Source: Catonia carolina
Lineage: Eukaryota > Arthropoda > Insecta > Hemiptera > Achilidae
Assembly: GCA_035578175.1 (NCBI GenBank)
Contig: JAQMRL010000001.1
Span: 184,771,283-184,835,282, forward strand
Direction of reading: 5' to 3'
Length of the DNA stretch: 64,000 nt
Shown here: positions 47,461 through 58,200 of the stretch, piece by piece
How the letters are laid out: each line of letters opens with the position of its first letter
Numbering within the stretch: the first letter of the stretch is position 1
Program-made: the position numbers and the translations under genes
Notes under the pieces: model-generated
Seen by the model: only the letters and a program-made list of their open reading frames with translations
Databases searched by the model: none
Told to the model about the DNA's origin: nothing

Positions 47461-48418
47461 CAGGGCGTTTCATAATGTACTTCGGAGTTATGAAAATTCA
47501 GTACAAAAAAAGTATTTCGCTTATAAGATTGAAACAAGTGTACGAAAGAGCACTTCAAATAGTTATTTTCACATATTCTGGGCAGTTAGTTTACCGTTTT
47601 CCCGCTAGGCGTAGACAGTAAAGAAAATGGCTGCCACGGGAAACGAGAAGTCGTTTTGTGTGTTAGAATTTCACATGTCAAAGTCAGTAATTTCTGTTAA
47701 ACGTGAGTTTCGGTTGAAATTTAATAAGGATCCACCAAGTGACAATTCATTTCGTCATGGTATAAAAAAATCTGTGAAACTGATTTTTCCAAGCGGAAAT
47801 CAACTGGTCATTCATTAACCTCAGATGCCAATGTCGAACGTGTGTGATCTGTCGTGAGGCAGTGTATGGGCTGTTCTTTTTTACGGAAACGACAGTAACG
47901 GACATGATTTACCTGAATATGTTACAATTATGGCTTATGCCTCAGTCACTGAAAATGACCTCATTTTCCAGAAAGATGGTTTGTCCTGCCCGTTTTCATA
48001 ACGAGGTTTGACGGTACCTTAACACAACATTGCCTCGGCGCTGGCTAGGACGTGCGTCTAAAGAAGACCAACACATTATGCTGTGGCCACCAAGATTACC
48101 AGACCTCACGGCATATAACTTCTTTCTCTAGGGTTATGTGAAAGACAAGGTGTTTATCCCACCAATGCCGAACGATATCGCCGAGTAATCAATGCATATC
48201 AACGCTATCGTAGGGACATGATAGAGCGTGTTTGGCAAGAGCTAGACTTTCGTGTTGATGTGTGCCGTGTCACCAAAGGAGCAAAAATTGAACATTATAG
48301 ATGTTTAGAAATACTCTTTGAGTCCCTGCATCGGTCCGTACAAGTTTCATTTAGGTAAGTGAAAAAGTTTTTTTGTACTGAATTTTCGTAACCCCGAAGA
48401 ACATTATAAAACGCCCTG
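47461..48418 (+). mobile_element. Tc1/mariner-type element (DUF4817 group), ends intact
   Basis: Flanked by TA (47459-47460, 48419-48420). Inverted ends of about 44 bases, CAGGGCGTTTCATAATGTAC and so on, match with only four or so differences, ending at ...TTCAGTAC inside both. At 958 bp it lacks part of the expected transposase. Confidence 0.93.
47627..48330 (+). pseudogene. DUF4817-type transposase, broken and shortened
   Basis: Starts ATG at 47627: MAATGNEKSFCVLEFHMSKS, then FRLKFNKDPPSDNSFRHGIK (the helix-turn-helix head), stop at 47816. Further pieces lie in other frames: LMPQSLKMTSFSRKMV-like text replaces the catalytic start, then PRRWLGRASKEDQ, WPPRLPDLTAYNFFL (the conserved 'WPPRSPDLTPxDFFLWG' block, 48084-48128), GYVKDKVF and MIERVWQELDFRVDVCRVTK near 48220-48280. 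The first two acidic catalytic residues lie in the missing part; the third would be the Asp in PDLT. Several shifts and stops: a dead gene. Confidence 0.9.
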
Positions 48419-48578
48419 TAGACTATACTTTGACAATATTTAAGTGTTGTTCTAGAATTCTTTAGTAGGACTGAAATTTTTTAATGTTATTATAAATAAT
48501 TAGAATTAATAAATAGGGTTTCCAAGAAATGTTTTAAAATATTGTGCATGAATGGTTAGGTTTTGAATAGGCCTATTG
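48419..48578. other. No feature recognised
   Basis: Short AT-rich gap between a DNA transposon and an LTR. Confidence 0.5.
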
Positions 48579-49190
48579 TGTAATGGCCACCTGGGAATGG
48601 TCCGTATATCTATTTAGATAATTAGCTCTTTTGTTAAGGTATTATTTGTCCTATATTTAAATAAAATGTTATTTAGTGTGTCCTGTATTCAAATATAATG
48701 TTATTTACCTTTTGTAAAGACTTCTAGAAATAGGCAGAAAGACTTTTTATTATTATTACTTTTTCTAAAATATTTGTTTTCGTAATTTTTATTAGCTTAC
48801 GTATATAAGCGCAGCCGGTATGGTTAGTCTCAATTATTTTTTGATCTGTTATAGATTGAATTTTGTGCCGCGTAAGTTAACAGTTGGGTTTGTGAAAAAA
48901 GGTCCAGCGTGACCTGTAGACGTCGAATAATCTCTGAGTAGTATTTATTAAACTGAGTGCAAAAATAATCTCGTAATTGGTTAAGTTTATTTAATTGTAT
49001 TAATTTATTGTAATTAATTTGTTATGTATTATAAGTAATTTATTTGTAGTAATTGTAATTTATTTGTAGATTTAAGTGACATTATTAACTGCAATTTATA
49101 GTGTGTAATAAATACCAGTAATTTTAAATGATAGTTTGTTAATTTTTTTTTTTCCAGAACCCGAAACGGACCTTAGCGATAAGTGCCACA
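48579..49190 (+). mobile_element. Solo LTR, family L
   Basis: About 612 bp from TGTAATGGCCACC to AAGTGCCACA, matching 24050-24655 in reverse. TATATAAGCGCAG near 48801 is a likely LTR promoter TATA box. CCCGAAACGGACCTTAGCG near the end matches the others. No internal retrotransposon genes flank it; the reverse transcriptase at 49377 is from a LINE, not from this element. Confidence 0.75.
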
Positions 49191-49376
49191 ATATTAAGAC
49201 AATTTTTCTTTCTTTATTGTAAGCGTAAACAACATCTGGTTCTACATTCCAGAACCAGATACCGAAGAAAAAAGACTTAATTAGTTCTTCAAAGGTTACA
49301 GATTTAAAGGAATAAGAGCCAGCCGTTAAATTTCAAATTAATAATTTTATAGAAGATATTTTCAAGATGTATTTTA
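49191..49376. other. No gene recognised
   Basis: Contains ATCTGGTTCTA...TAGAACCAGAT-like inverted words (CTGGTTCTACATTCCAGAACCAG near 49234), a short hairpin. Otherwise plain. Confidence 0.5.
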
Positions 49377-50081
49377 GGCGTACGACAAGGCTGTCCAATG
49401 TCTCCGACGTTATTTAATATTTAAGTTGATGAAATTTTAATATTTTGGAATCAGTTAGTTGACTCAGGCATTCAGCTTTGGAATAACGTAGGCCTATTCC
49501 TAAATTTATTGATGTACGCAGATGACACTGTTATTATTTTTGACACAGAAGACAGGCTCCAATATGTCATTTATAAGTTTCAAAACATTAGCGCAGTGTT
49601 TGGCTTGAGAATATCAGCTCAAAAATCAAAGATTATGGCATTCAATGGAAGATGGCCAGTTCGCTCAAAAATTATACTTGGCAACCGAACTATAGAAGAA
49701 GCTTGAGATTTTGTATACTTTAAATGCAGGATTTCCTATGACAAAGATGATGACGTGAGTGAAAAACTACCAAACTTCAGTGCTGTGTGCGGTTCTATTC
49801 GCAAGACAATAGAAAAGAAAACGAGACAGGACACCCAAATGAAATTTTATAGACCAATGGCTGTACCACTCATAACATAAATATGGAGTGAAACATGGGT
49901 GTCATTACAGAGGAATGAATCTCATATGCAGGCTGCTGAAACGACATCGCATGCCAATACACAGATTTCCTCTGCGAGCATTAAAATATGAACCCAGAGG
50001 GAAGCGAGGCTTGGGAAGACCTAAAAAGAGATGGATGTTGAAACAGGCCATTGAGCTTAATCCTTGACTGATGATGATGAT
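49377..50081 (+). pseudogene. LINE reverse transcriptase fragment with 3' end
   Basis: Reads GVRQGCPMSPTLFNI (fingers/palm motif, 49377-49421), stop, then LLMYADDTVIIFDTEDRLQY (motif C, the catalytic YADD at about 49515-49526), FGLRISAQKSKIMAFNG (motif D) and a stop at 49704. Later pieces in shifting frames, SEKLPNFSAVCGSIRKTIEK and KMKFY-like, then ETWVSLQRNESHMQAAE, match the end of such proteins. A (TGA)n tail at 50069-50081 marks the LINE's 3' terminus. 5'-truncated, many stops. RTE/CR1-like clades are possible; I cannot choose. Confidence 0.88.
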
Positions 50082-50438
50082 ATTTGATTTCGGTCTGAGA
50101 AGCCAAAAGAATTATTTACATGTTATACTGTATCTAATCGTTCTTCTTTCTACGAGTATATTTTTAAATTTCAATTACAATTAATTAGTTTCTAAAAATG
50201 GAAAACATATTGTATAAAACACAGTTTATCCATACAACGAATTATTCCTTTATAGCGAAGAAACTGTACTAAGTTGACACGAAATTTCAATTAATTGTAC
50301 CAACGTGACTTTCTACGACTTGTTTGCTTACTTGATAGCTGACAGTAAAATACTTAATTCGATCTCTTAGTTTATCATTTATTAAACAAATTGTAAGTGA
50401 GATCAGTAAATCTGATTCTAATTAAAGGGTAAAGTTAG
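50082..50438. other. No feature recognised
   Basis: AT-rich gap between the LINE end and a small open frame. Confidence 0.5.
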
Positions 50439-50738
50439 ATGAGAAATTTGGAAAGACCAATTGTTTATTTATCAACATGTGTTCGTACGAGAACAGTATA
50501 CATATCCCCAAAAGACATCGTTTTCCCCCCTGGGGAAACACTTTACGAAGTTGTATTGGAAATAACAGCGAAGACATTGTTATTAGAGAAAACAGGAGTT
50601 GAGAACTACTACGCCTACCTTTCTCCATGTCCTCTCTTCGAACATTTTCCGTACACTCGGTTAACATATTTACAGTTCAATGTTTTAGAATTTGTAAACG
50701 TCGAATGTGACATAGGTGCTTTGATTCGTGGTGTTTAG
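50439..50738 (+). CDS. Hypothetical small protein, 99 residues
   Basis: Uninterrupted from ATG to TAG with about 40% G+C in an AT-rich setting. The sequence starts MRNLERPIVYLSTCVRTRTV and contains FPPGETLYEVVLEITAKTLL, with alternating hydrophobic strands but no signal peptide or membrane span that I would defend. No family recognised. The minus strand is also open for 81 codons over part of it (with a possible donor GTAGGCG), so strand is uncertain. It may be an exon, a transposon fragment or chance; it lies between a LINE end and repeat copy E. Confidence 0.35.
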   Translation: MRNLERPIVYLSTCVRTRTVYISPKDIVFPPGETLYEVVLEITAKTLLLEKTGVENYYAYLSPCPLFEHFPYTRLTYLQFNVLEFVNVECDIGALIRGV

Positions 50739-50775
50739 AAACTCCAACCGAAGATTTATTGCTAATGATTAAAAA

Positions 50776-51679
50776 TCTGGTGTGAAACACTCACACGACA
50801 TTCTCTTGCCAATGCAAATAATGACCAATATAACCTAACATTAGACATAAACAAAAAACTAACCTCAAAAAACATAACCTTATTTCAATAATTACTGAAT
50901 GATGCAAAATGAAAATCAACCTCAGTTTGGCTTAAAAATACGGAAAATCACTCTTTCACGCTAAACTAGGCTCTGTAGAGAAACATTCTCTAAATAAAAG
51001 TTGTAGATCTATTAATTTCCTATAAATTTGGTTATATACACTTATAAACTTTTATCGTAAAGGCTGAAATCTAATAAAATTCATTTTTTTACACATTTTC
51101 GTGGGGAAAAAACAGAAAATCGCTAATTACCGCTAAATTAAGCGTTATACAAAAAATGTTTGCATTAAAGTTGTAGGATTTTAAATTGTTTAAAACTTCG
51201 TTATACATTTTTGCGCTAAAATGCACATTGATGTTGCAATCTTAAAAAACCAGTTTTTCTACGAGAGCACAGCCTCCCAAGAATTTCAGCAGACGTGGCA
51301 CATACCCTATCTTATAGATAGAGCATTAAAAAATGTAGTAAATAAGGGGATTTAAAAAAAATTTGTAGAAGCCGTTTTTGAGAAAATTGTAAAAAAGTGA
51401 AAAATAATACGAATAAATTACTATTTCCGATGGACCGACTTTGATGAAAATGGGTCCTATAGTGCTACCTAACTTCAGTTTTAAGGTTCAGTTTTGTACG
51501 ATGTTCCGTTCTTGAGATATTCTGTTCACACACACACGCGTACAGACCAATCGCTTAAACCATGTTTTTTGGGTTCAGGGGGTCTAAAAACGTGTATATC
51601 CGTTAAGAACTCAATTTCAAAAAATCGATATGAAAACAATACTATCCTTTATATTATTCATATAGTCAAGAGAAAGTAA
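50776..51679 (-). mobile_element. Repeat family 'A-I', copy E
   Basis: Reverse copy with both ends: TCTGGTGTGAAACACTCACA on the plus strand (terminal hairpin) to CATATAGTCAAGAGAAAGTA. Interior landmarks complete. A run CACACACACG stands at the microsatellite position. Confidence 0.9.
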
Positions 51680-52193
51680 AAACAAACCGGTACATTTTTA
51701 TTTTCATTTAAATTTCTTCTAAGCCTAAATGAATTTGACGATGATTGATTCTAACAATCAGTAGTAGTTGCACTTACGTTTCTATAGCTTAAGGTACGTA
51801 ATGAAATTAACGTTAGCGGTTGAACAAAACAACGGTGGTAATAAAGGAGAAAAAATCTAGTCACGTCCATTATTGGGGGCAACATAGTACATACAACGAA
51901 GTCGTAAATTCAAGTCAGTAATAATGTTACTGTTTCTGCTATTCTCTGTATTTAAAACTACTAAAAATCACTAAAACTAAACTCAAAAGAAATGCTTTGT
52001 TCTCAAAATATATGACTGATTAAGGTCTTTGTAGTGTTGTTTGACATTTTAATAATGTAATACTTGACAAACACCAGTACGAACTTTTCCAAATCTAAAT
52101 TGATGATAACTTATACTCATGACGAGAGTATTTAGAAAATAATAAATATTTTACTTATTACATTTTCAACAAGATATTGTCACAGATATATTT
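51680..52193. other. No feature recognised
   Basis: AT-rich spacer between copies E and F. Confidence 0.5.
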
Positions 52194-53165
52194 TTACTTT
52201 CTCTTGCCTATATGAATATATAGAAAGGAAAGTACCTATTGTTTTCATGTCGATTTTTCGAAATCGAGTTTTCACCGGATCTACACGTTTTCAGACCCCC
52301 TGAACCCAAAAAACATGTTTTTAGCGATTGGTCTGTGTGTGTGTGTGTGAACAGAATATCTCAAGAACGGAACATTGTACGAACTTGAAACTTGAAACTT
52401 AATTTACATACCACTACCGGACCCGACACGAACAATTTCATCAAAATCGGTCAACCGGAAGTAGTAGTTTATTCGTGTAATTTTTTATTTTTTTCGATTT
52501 TCTCAAAAACTGGTCCTACGATTTTTTTTAAATCGCTTGGTTTACTGAATTTTTTATGCTTTACAAGATAGTGTAGGCGCCATATTTCCTGAAATTCTCG
52601 GTGTTTTCACTTAAAAGTCTAACTCTAAGTCACTTAAAAGGCTGTTTTCACTTAAAAAAATTGTTTTTTTAGATTGCGGCGTTAATATGCATTTTAGCGC
52701 AAAATTCAATCATTCAATTATAAAAAATGTAAAAAAATGTAAAATTCTACAACTTTTATTTCAAACATTTTTTTGTATAACGCACAGTTTAGCGGTAATT
52801 AGCGATTTTCTGTTTTTTTCTCACGAAAACGTGTGAAAAATCGATTTTTTAATATTTCGGCCGTAGTATGCATTTCACGACATAAGTGTATATAACCAAA
52901 TTTATAGAATATTAAAAGATCTACAACTTTTATTTAGTAAATTTTTCTCTACAGAGCCTAGCTTAGCGTGAACGAGTGATTTTCCGTATTTTTAAGCCAA
53001 ACTGAGGTCGATTTTCATTTTCCGTCTTTCACTCATGATTAAAATCAGGTTATGTTTATTGAGGTTAGTTTTTTTGTTTGTTTCTAATGTTTTATTACTA
53101 ATGTTAGGTTTATTGTTTATTATTTGCATTGGCAAGAGAAAGTTGTGTGAGTGTTTCACACCAGA
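52194..53165 (+). mobile_element. Repeat family 'A-I', copy F
   Basis: Plus copy with both ends: TTACTTTCTCTTGCCTATAT to GTGTGAGTGTTTCACACCAGA. (TG)n at 52334-52350. A local duplication of CTTAAAAGTCTAA/CTTAAAAGGCTG occurs near 52610-52640. Nearly intact interior. Confidence 0.92.
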
Positions 53166-53441
53166 CTTTTAATATTAGTCTTTGCAGCGGTTCTACATTA
53201 ATACAATACATTAATACAGTATATTGTTATTGGATATACCCTACGTTTTGTTTTGAAGCCTCTTTGTCTCACATCACTGTAACTTAATTCTATTAAATAA
53301 CTTAATTATATATACAACTAGAAGAGGTTTGAAATAGATTAGTAAACCAGTCTAAATTTAATACATAGTAATAAAAACTAGTATTGAAAAATAAAAATTT
53401 TTAAAAACCCCCGATAAAAACACCCTTTTAAAAGTAACAAA
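53166..53441. other. No feature recognised
   Basis: AT-rich spacer between copies F and G. Confidence 0.5.
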
Positions 53442-54310
53442 TCTGGTATAAAACACTCACACGACTTTCTCTTTCCAATGCAAATAATGAACAATATAAC
53501 TTATCATAAGTAATAAAACAATATAAATAAACAAAAAGCTAACCTCAAAAATCATAACCTTATTTTAATCATAAGTGAAAGACGCAAAATGAAAATCAAC
53601 CTCAGTTTGGCTTAAAATACGGAAAATTACTCTTTCACGCTAAACTAGGCTCTGTAGAGTAAAATGCTCAAAATAAAAGTTGTAGATCTAATTTCCTATA
53701 AATTTGATTATATATCTTTTGTCGTAAAATGCGTACTAAATCTGATATCTAAAACAAATCGATTTTTTTCAATATTTGTGAGAAAAAAATCAGAAAATCG
53801 CTGAACTAAATGTTATACAAAAAAAAGTTGGAAATAAAAGCTGTAGATTTTTAAATTCTCTACAACTTTTGTAGAATGCATAATAAAGCCGCAATCTTAA
53901 AAAAACAATTTTTTTGAAGAAAACAGCCTCTTGAAGAATTTTAGCAGACATGGCTACTACTCTATCTCGTAGAGCATAAAAAATCGTAAAAGCCGCTTTT
54001 GAGAAAATTTCAAAAAAGTGAAAAATGACACGATTAAACTAGTACTTCCGGTAGACCGATTTTGATGAAAATGTTCATGTCGAGTCTGGTAGTAGTATCT
54101 AACTTAAGTTTCGAGTTTCAAGTTAGTACGATGTTCTGTTCTTGAGATATTTTGTTCACACACACACCCATGCCTATCGCTAAAAACATGTTTTTGGGGT
54201 TCAAGGGGGTCTGAAAACATGTAGATCCGGTGAAAACTCGATTTCGAAAAATCGACATGAAAACAATACTTTCCTTCCTATATTTATATTAATAAAGGCA
54301 AGAGAAAGTA
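53442..54310 (-). mobile_element. Repeat family 'A-I', copy G
   Basis: Reverse copy with both ends, TCTGGTATAAAACACTCACA on the plus strand through to GGCAAGAGAAAGTA. The inner 5' hairpin is altered (TATATTTATATTAATAAAGG). Confidence 0.88.
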
Positions 54311-54337
54311 AAAAGATTAGGGCCTATATATTGACCG

Positions 54338-54439
54338 TTTAGGTTTGACGTCGTCGCGTTTGGGGACCGTTAATTCGGAATAGAACTATTTTTTTGTATT
54401 ACTAAGCGGTACCCCGACGCGATGACGTCAAACCTAAAG
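54338..54439. repeat. GC-rich inverted repeat, 32-bp arms
   Basis: TTTAGGTTTGACGTCGTCGC continues to GTTTGGGGACCG (54338-54369) and returns inverted at 54407-54439 with about four differences; loop ~37 bases. Both arms hold GACGTC or GACGTCA. It lies between copies G and H. It could be a minute fold-back element. Confidence 0.8.
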
Positions 54440-54563
54440 GGCCAATGCACATTATTGTTTTTACTTTTTAAAGGTTTTTGTCGGAGAATTTTTAATTTAA
54501 TAAAAATTAAATACCTTTTAAACTTACCTATTACTAGTAGACCTTTATTACAGATTTTTATTA

Positions 54564-55150
54564 AAAAACAGAAAATCACTAACTGCCTAAACTAATCGCT
54601 GTACAACAAAATGTTCGGCATAAACATTGTAGGTCTTTTAACGTCCTACTACTTTGATTACTCACTTTTGTCCTAAAATGTATATATAGTCCGCAATCTT
54701 AAAAGATAACATTTTTCTCAACGAGAGCACAGCCCTCCAAGAATTTCAGCAGACATGACGCATAGTCTATCTTGTAGGGCATAAAAAAATGAAGTAAATG
54801 AGGCAATTTCTTTTTAAAAAATCGTAGGAGCCGTTTTTGAGAAAATCGCACAAAAAACTACTACTTTTGGTTAACAAATTTTGATGAATCATAGCTAAGA
54901 ACATTCGCGATCAAATCAATTTTCAAACAAGAAAAACTAAATCAAAATCAGTCCATCCCTTTGGAAGCTACGATGCCACAGACAGATACAAATTAATGTT
55001 TTGTATTTTAAGATTTCGCTCTTAATATGCATTTTAGAGCAAAAGTGTATATACTTAACGTTGTAGGACCTTTGAAAACCTAAAAGTGTTATTTTTAATA
55101 TTTTTTGTACAACGTTTAGTCTAGCGACTATTAATGATATTCTGTTTTTT
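54564..55150. mobile_element. Repeat family 'A-I', partial copy H in two opposite pieces
   Basis: 54564-54895 matches the middle of the family in reverse (AATTTCAGCAGACATGACGC, AAAAATCGTAGGAGCCGTTT, AACAAATTTTGATGA). 55005-55150 matches an inner ~145 bases in the forward direction (TAATATGCATTTTAGAGCAA, TTTTTTGTACAACGTTTAG). Neither piece reaches a family end. The gap between is another repeat (54896-54993). Confidence 0.8.
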
Positions 55151-55318
55151 TTTTTTTTTGTAGCTAAGAACTCGACCAAATCACGTTCCAAACAAAATAT
55201 TTTAAATAAAAATTGGTTTATTCGTTTGTAGCTATGATGTCACAACCGACGCACACAGATACACACAGTAAACTTATAATTTCCCTCTTTTTCCGGAGGG
55301 GGTTAAAAACTGAGTAAC
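54896..55318 (+). repeat. Unnamed repeat, two related copies (54896-54993, 55160-55318)
   Basis: Both run AGCTAAGAAC, ..TTTTC/GTTCCAAACAA, AATCAGTCCATCC or GGTTTATTCG, then GAAGCTACGATG or GTAGCTATGATG, CCACAGACAGATACA or ACAACCGACGCACACAGATA. The second continues to TTCCGGAGGGGGTTAAAAAC, wording seen in many arthropod retroelement tails. Confidence 0.6.
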
Positions 55319-55557
55319 ACCAAACGATTACGTAACATCAAAAGTAAGTTTCGGCTCTAATAATTTTCTTTAACCGGACTTAATTCTGTTGAATGCGTTA
55401 CCACTCAATGAGTTTTCATGATCGTACACGAAATTCTTGGTAGCCTATTATAAAAATAAAATCTTTATCAAGGCGTAAGAATTTAAAAAAATTTCTTGAG
55501 ATGCATTTTTGTTTTATCCTTTAAAATTTTTCAATGAAATATATATTTTTTTTGCAT
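55319..55557. other. No feature recognised
   Basis: AT-rich, no repeat matched. Confidence 0.5.
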
Positions 55558-56095
55558 GCGAGGATTTACAGCCTCAGCAGTATCTAGCTTCCTAAGCACC
55601 ACCTCTCGCTCTGTCTCGCCAGTCCCCATCGGAGAGCCGCCGCAACGACATTGCCTGCTGCACCACATCCAACCATGTTACTTCCGGCCTACCCCTCCTT
55701 TTTCTACCGGCTGGCGTCCACTCCCATATCCTCTTTGACCACCTATTATCCTCCATCTTCCACAAATGACCAAACTATTTTAACTGCTTCCGGGAAATGA
55801 TATTTATGATATTTCCTTGAACGGCGATTCTTCTCCTAATTTCAGAATTCGGAATTGAACCGATTCGTGAAACAGGTCACAGTACCGCCTACAGAAATTC
55901 ATCTCCACCGCTTTTAGGCGATCCTTCTGTCTCTTTGTCAATACCCACATTTCTGCAGCATAGGTACACACACTCTGCAGGATAGCATGATAAATATTTA
56001 TTTTTGTCTTTTTTCATATTGTATCATTCCAAAGGACAGAATTTAACTGCCCTATAACCCTTCGCCCTTGCAAAATCTTGCTAATGAAAAATGTA
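55558..56095 (-). pseudogene. LINE protein, C-terminal fragment (RTE/CR1-like)
   Basis: On the minus strand, pieces in shifting frames read YHAILQSVCTYAAEMWVLTK, RQKDRLKAVEMNFCRRYCDL, then KIVWSFVEDGG-type text for 'WFGHLxRMxDxR', WTPAGRKRRGRP-like residues and LDVVQQAMSLRRLSDGDWRD. This order (YG.E.W.L, A.E..F.RR, R..WFGH, R.GRP...W.D, A..R..WR) is the thumb and end of LINE reverse transcriptases. The catalytic motifs are absent and frames are broken at least four times. G+C is much higher than the surroundings, as LINE coding sequence often is. Confidence 0.82.
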
Positions 56096-56440
56096 TTAAT
56101 TTTTTAAATATAAAGTGTAAAAAAACGGTTTTAAAGTAAATTGTTTGTAATAACGATTGAGTAGTATTAACTTTTAAAGTAATTAATAACAGATTTCTAA
56201 ATTGTTGAAAGTAATGACGGATTTTAAAATAAGAAACTAGACTGTCAAAAGAATATTTAAATTTTAATATGTGCTTGAAGAACAGTCAATATTCTTGATT
56301 GTAGGCTACTACATATTGCTTTAGTAACAAATGAATAAACTCGTATCACCGATTAGGTCAGATATTGATGGATCAGCTAAATGTATAGTCAAATTGGTGT
56401 ATACCATTCCGGTACCCACAGTTCCAAAGGCACCACCACT
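56096..56440. other. No feature recognised
   Basis: AT-rich gap between LINE and SINE remnants. Confidence 0.5.
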
Positions 56441-56606
56441 GACCCGTGGTGTAGTGGTGAGCTAAGCTGGCTTCTACACCATAGATCCCGGGTTTGATTC
56501 CTGAACAAGTCTGGCATTTTTCTTTACCCATTTTCATCAATCAATCTTCATCGTCTGCATTAACATTAATGTGCAAAACAGTTTGACGTAAAACAAAAAC
56601 CCAAAC
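56441..56606 (+). mobile_element. tRNA-derived SINE, second subfamily copy
   Basis: Head CCGTGGTGTAGTGGTGAGCT (box A) and GGGTTTGATTCCTG (box B), body TTCATCGTCTGCATTAACAT, tail GACGTAAAACAAAAACC. The body and tail match 37280-37450 closely while the tRNA head differs, so the family has at least two kinds of head. Confidence 0.85.
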
Positions 56607-56640
56607 TTTAAAGGTATATTTTTGTTTTTAATATTACACC

Positions 56641-57336
56641 TACTGTCGATTTGTTTATTACAGATACCCGAGTTTGGAGCCTTCTTTCATCAAAACCGCT
56701 AGTTCAATTTTAACGTACTATACACTAAAATTTAGCTGATTTCAATGCGTTGTTCTATGATGGTTTTATATTTTTAGCCTTTATTAATATTATGATATCA
56801 GGATGAGAAGAAAAAAGAGCTAGTTTTCTTGTTGCTGCAACACATTGGATGCATTTAGAGGCTTACAATTTCATTCATATTATGGAACAGAGATTGACCA
56901 GTTATTCGGTAGAATTTTTAAAATATTTATATAATGGTTGATACTGCGGGGGATAGAAGAAGCTTAACCATGTTGCCACGTCTTTTAAACGGTTGTGTTC
57001 TTTTCTCTTCCTGCAAAGAAGAGATCCGAGGTAACATACAAATAATAGTTTAGTTAACTGTTGTAAGGTAAATGATGAAAGGATATTAACATTGAATTGT
57101 CATGTTTGTTATGCGTAGCCTCTTAATGCATCCAATGTGTTGCAACAACAAAACAACCGGCTCTTTTTTCTTCTCATCCTGATATCATAATATTAATAAA
57201 CGCTAAAAATATTAAACTGACATGTAACAAAGCAGATTGAATCAGCTAAATTTTGATGTACGGTTAAAATTGAACAAGCGGTTTTGAAGAAAGAAGGCTC
57301 CAATCTCGGATACCTATAATAAAGAAATCGACAGTA
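56641..57336. repeat. Long inverted repeat, ~222-bp arms
   Basis: 56641-56864 and 57115-57336 are inverted copies with about 85% identity. Best parts: GGAGCCTTCTTTC, TATTAATATTATGATATCAG, GATGAGAAGAAAAAAGAGC and CAACACATTGGATGCAT. The ~250-base centre is unrelated and not coding. A transcript would fold into a long hairpin. It could be a fold-back transposon, but no terminal target duplication was found. Confidence 0.9.
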
Positions 57337-57712
57337 ATACTTTTTCACAACCTCTAATTATAAACACGTTTATATTCTAGAAATAAGAATAGGCTCTCAT
57401 TGAAGATTAAGAACCAAACTTCAGAAGTAATTTAATTTAAATGAATTGAAACTATTTGGTTTTGATGTATTTATTTAATTACTAATTACTTTTACGATTT
57501 TGTTCCACAATGGATGTAAAGTGCATCCAAAGTTATGTTGTTTATGTTAAAACTAACTAGCTAAATAATGCCATAAAAGGTTGTAAGCGTGTACACAGTG
57601 AGTATGTTTAGTGGAGCAGATGTTACTATAACATTTCAAAGTAACTTCTTTACAGAGAACAAAATCCAATCACAATAATGGGATATAGACATGAGGGGGC
57701 ACTATCTGATAC
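57337..57712. other. No separate feature recognised
   Basis: AT-rich. 57654-57712 stays open in the exon frame described next and may be intron or, with a later donor (GTAAAG at 57653), extra exon. Confidence 0.4.
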
Positions 57713-57824
57713 CGATAATGCTGAATTTGTTATGTGAAGCACGTTCGGACATTCATTATGATCCCAAGAATCCAGGACGGGCATTCCATCGGGACTTTCT
57801 TTTCTATCGTCCAATTTCCACTTC
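57713..57824 (-). CDS. Candidate exon of the minus-strand host gene (112 bases)
   Basis: On the minus strand ACGAAAAATTCAG precedes 57824 and GTATCAGATAG follows 57713. The open frame has one starting base, then KWKLDDRKESPDGMPVLDSW and DHNECPNVLHITNSALS, ending in phase 0, which joins 46625-46681 (TWKAVF...). A later donor at 57653 would lengthen it to 171 bases in phase 2. The segment is GC-richer than its flanks and the peptide looks protein-like. Its acceptor side is part of a local duplication (57811-57893 and 58200-58285). Family unknown. Confidence 0.42.
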
Positions 57825-57893
57825 CTGAATTTTTCGTAAATTTTTAACACTAATTTTAACATTTATTTTACGATATGGTTGACTTCTTTGTAA
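57811..57893. repeat. Local duplication (partner 58201-58286)
   Basis: CCAATTTCCACTTCCTGAA, TTTTCGTAAATTTT and AACACT.ATTTTAA.ATTTATTTTAC occur in both, with about 85% identity, 390 bases apart in the same direction. The duplicated piece includes the acceptor of the candidate exon but stops 14 bases into it. Confidence 0.85.
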
Positions 57894-58200
57894 TTGTTTA
57901 ATTTTGATAATAAATAAAATATTTATAGTTTCACCGATGTTTCCCCAAGGAAAAGAATGGAATAAATTAACTTTATTAACTTGTTAATTCAATATACTAA
58001 CACCGGACTTCAATTATGATTAAAACTTAAAAAAACAAGTAATTATTTATAAAATTTAATCAAGTTATTTAATTTATTTTCTCTTTTATTCAAAATTTTC
58101 AAGAAAATCTTTTATTAATCATGGGTTGGGCTTAGTGGTAACACAATCACCCTTCATCAACCTAAAACGAAAAGGAAATTTTAAAAAAACTTTCCCAAAA

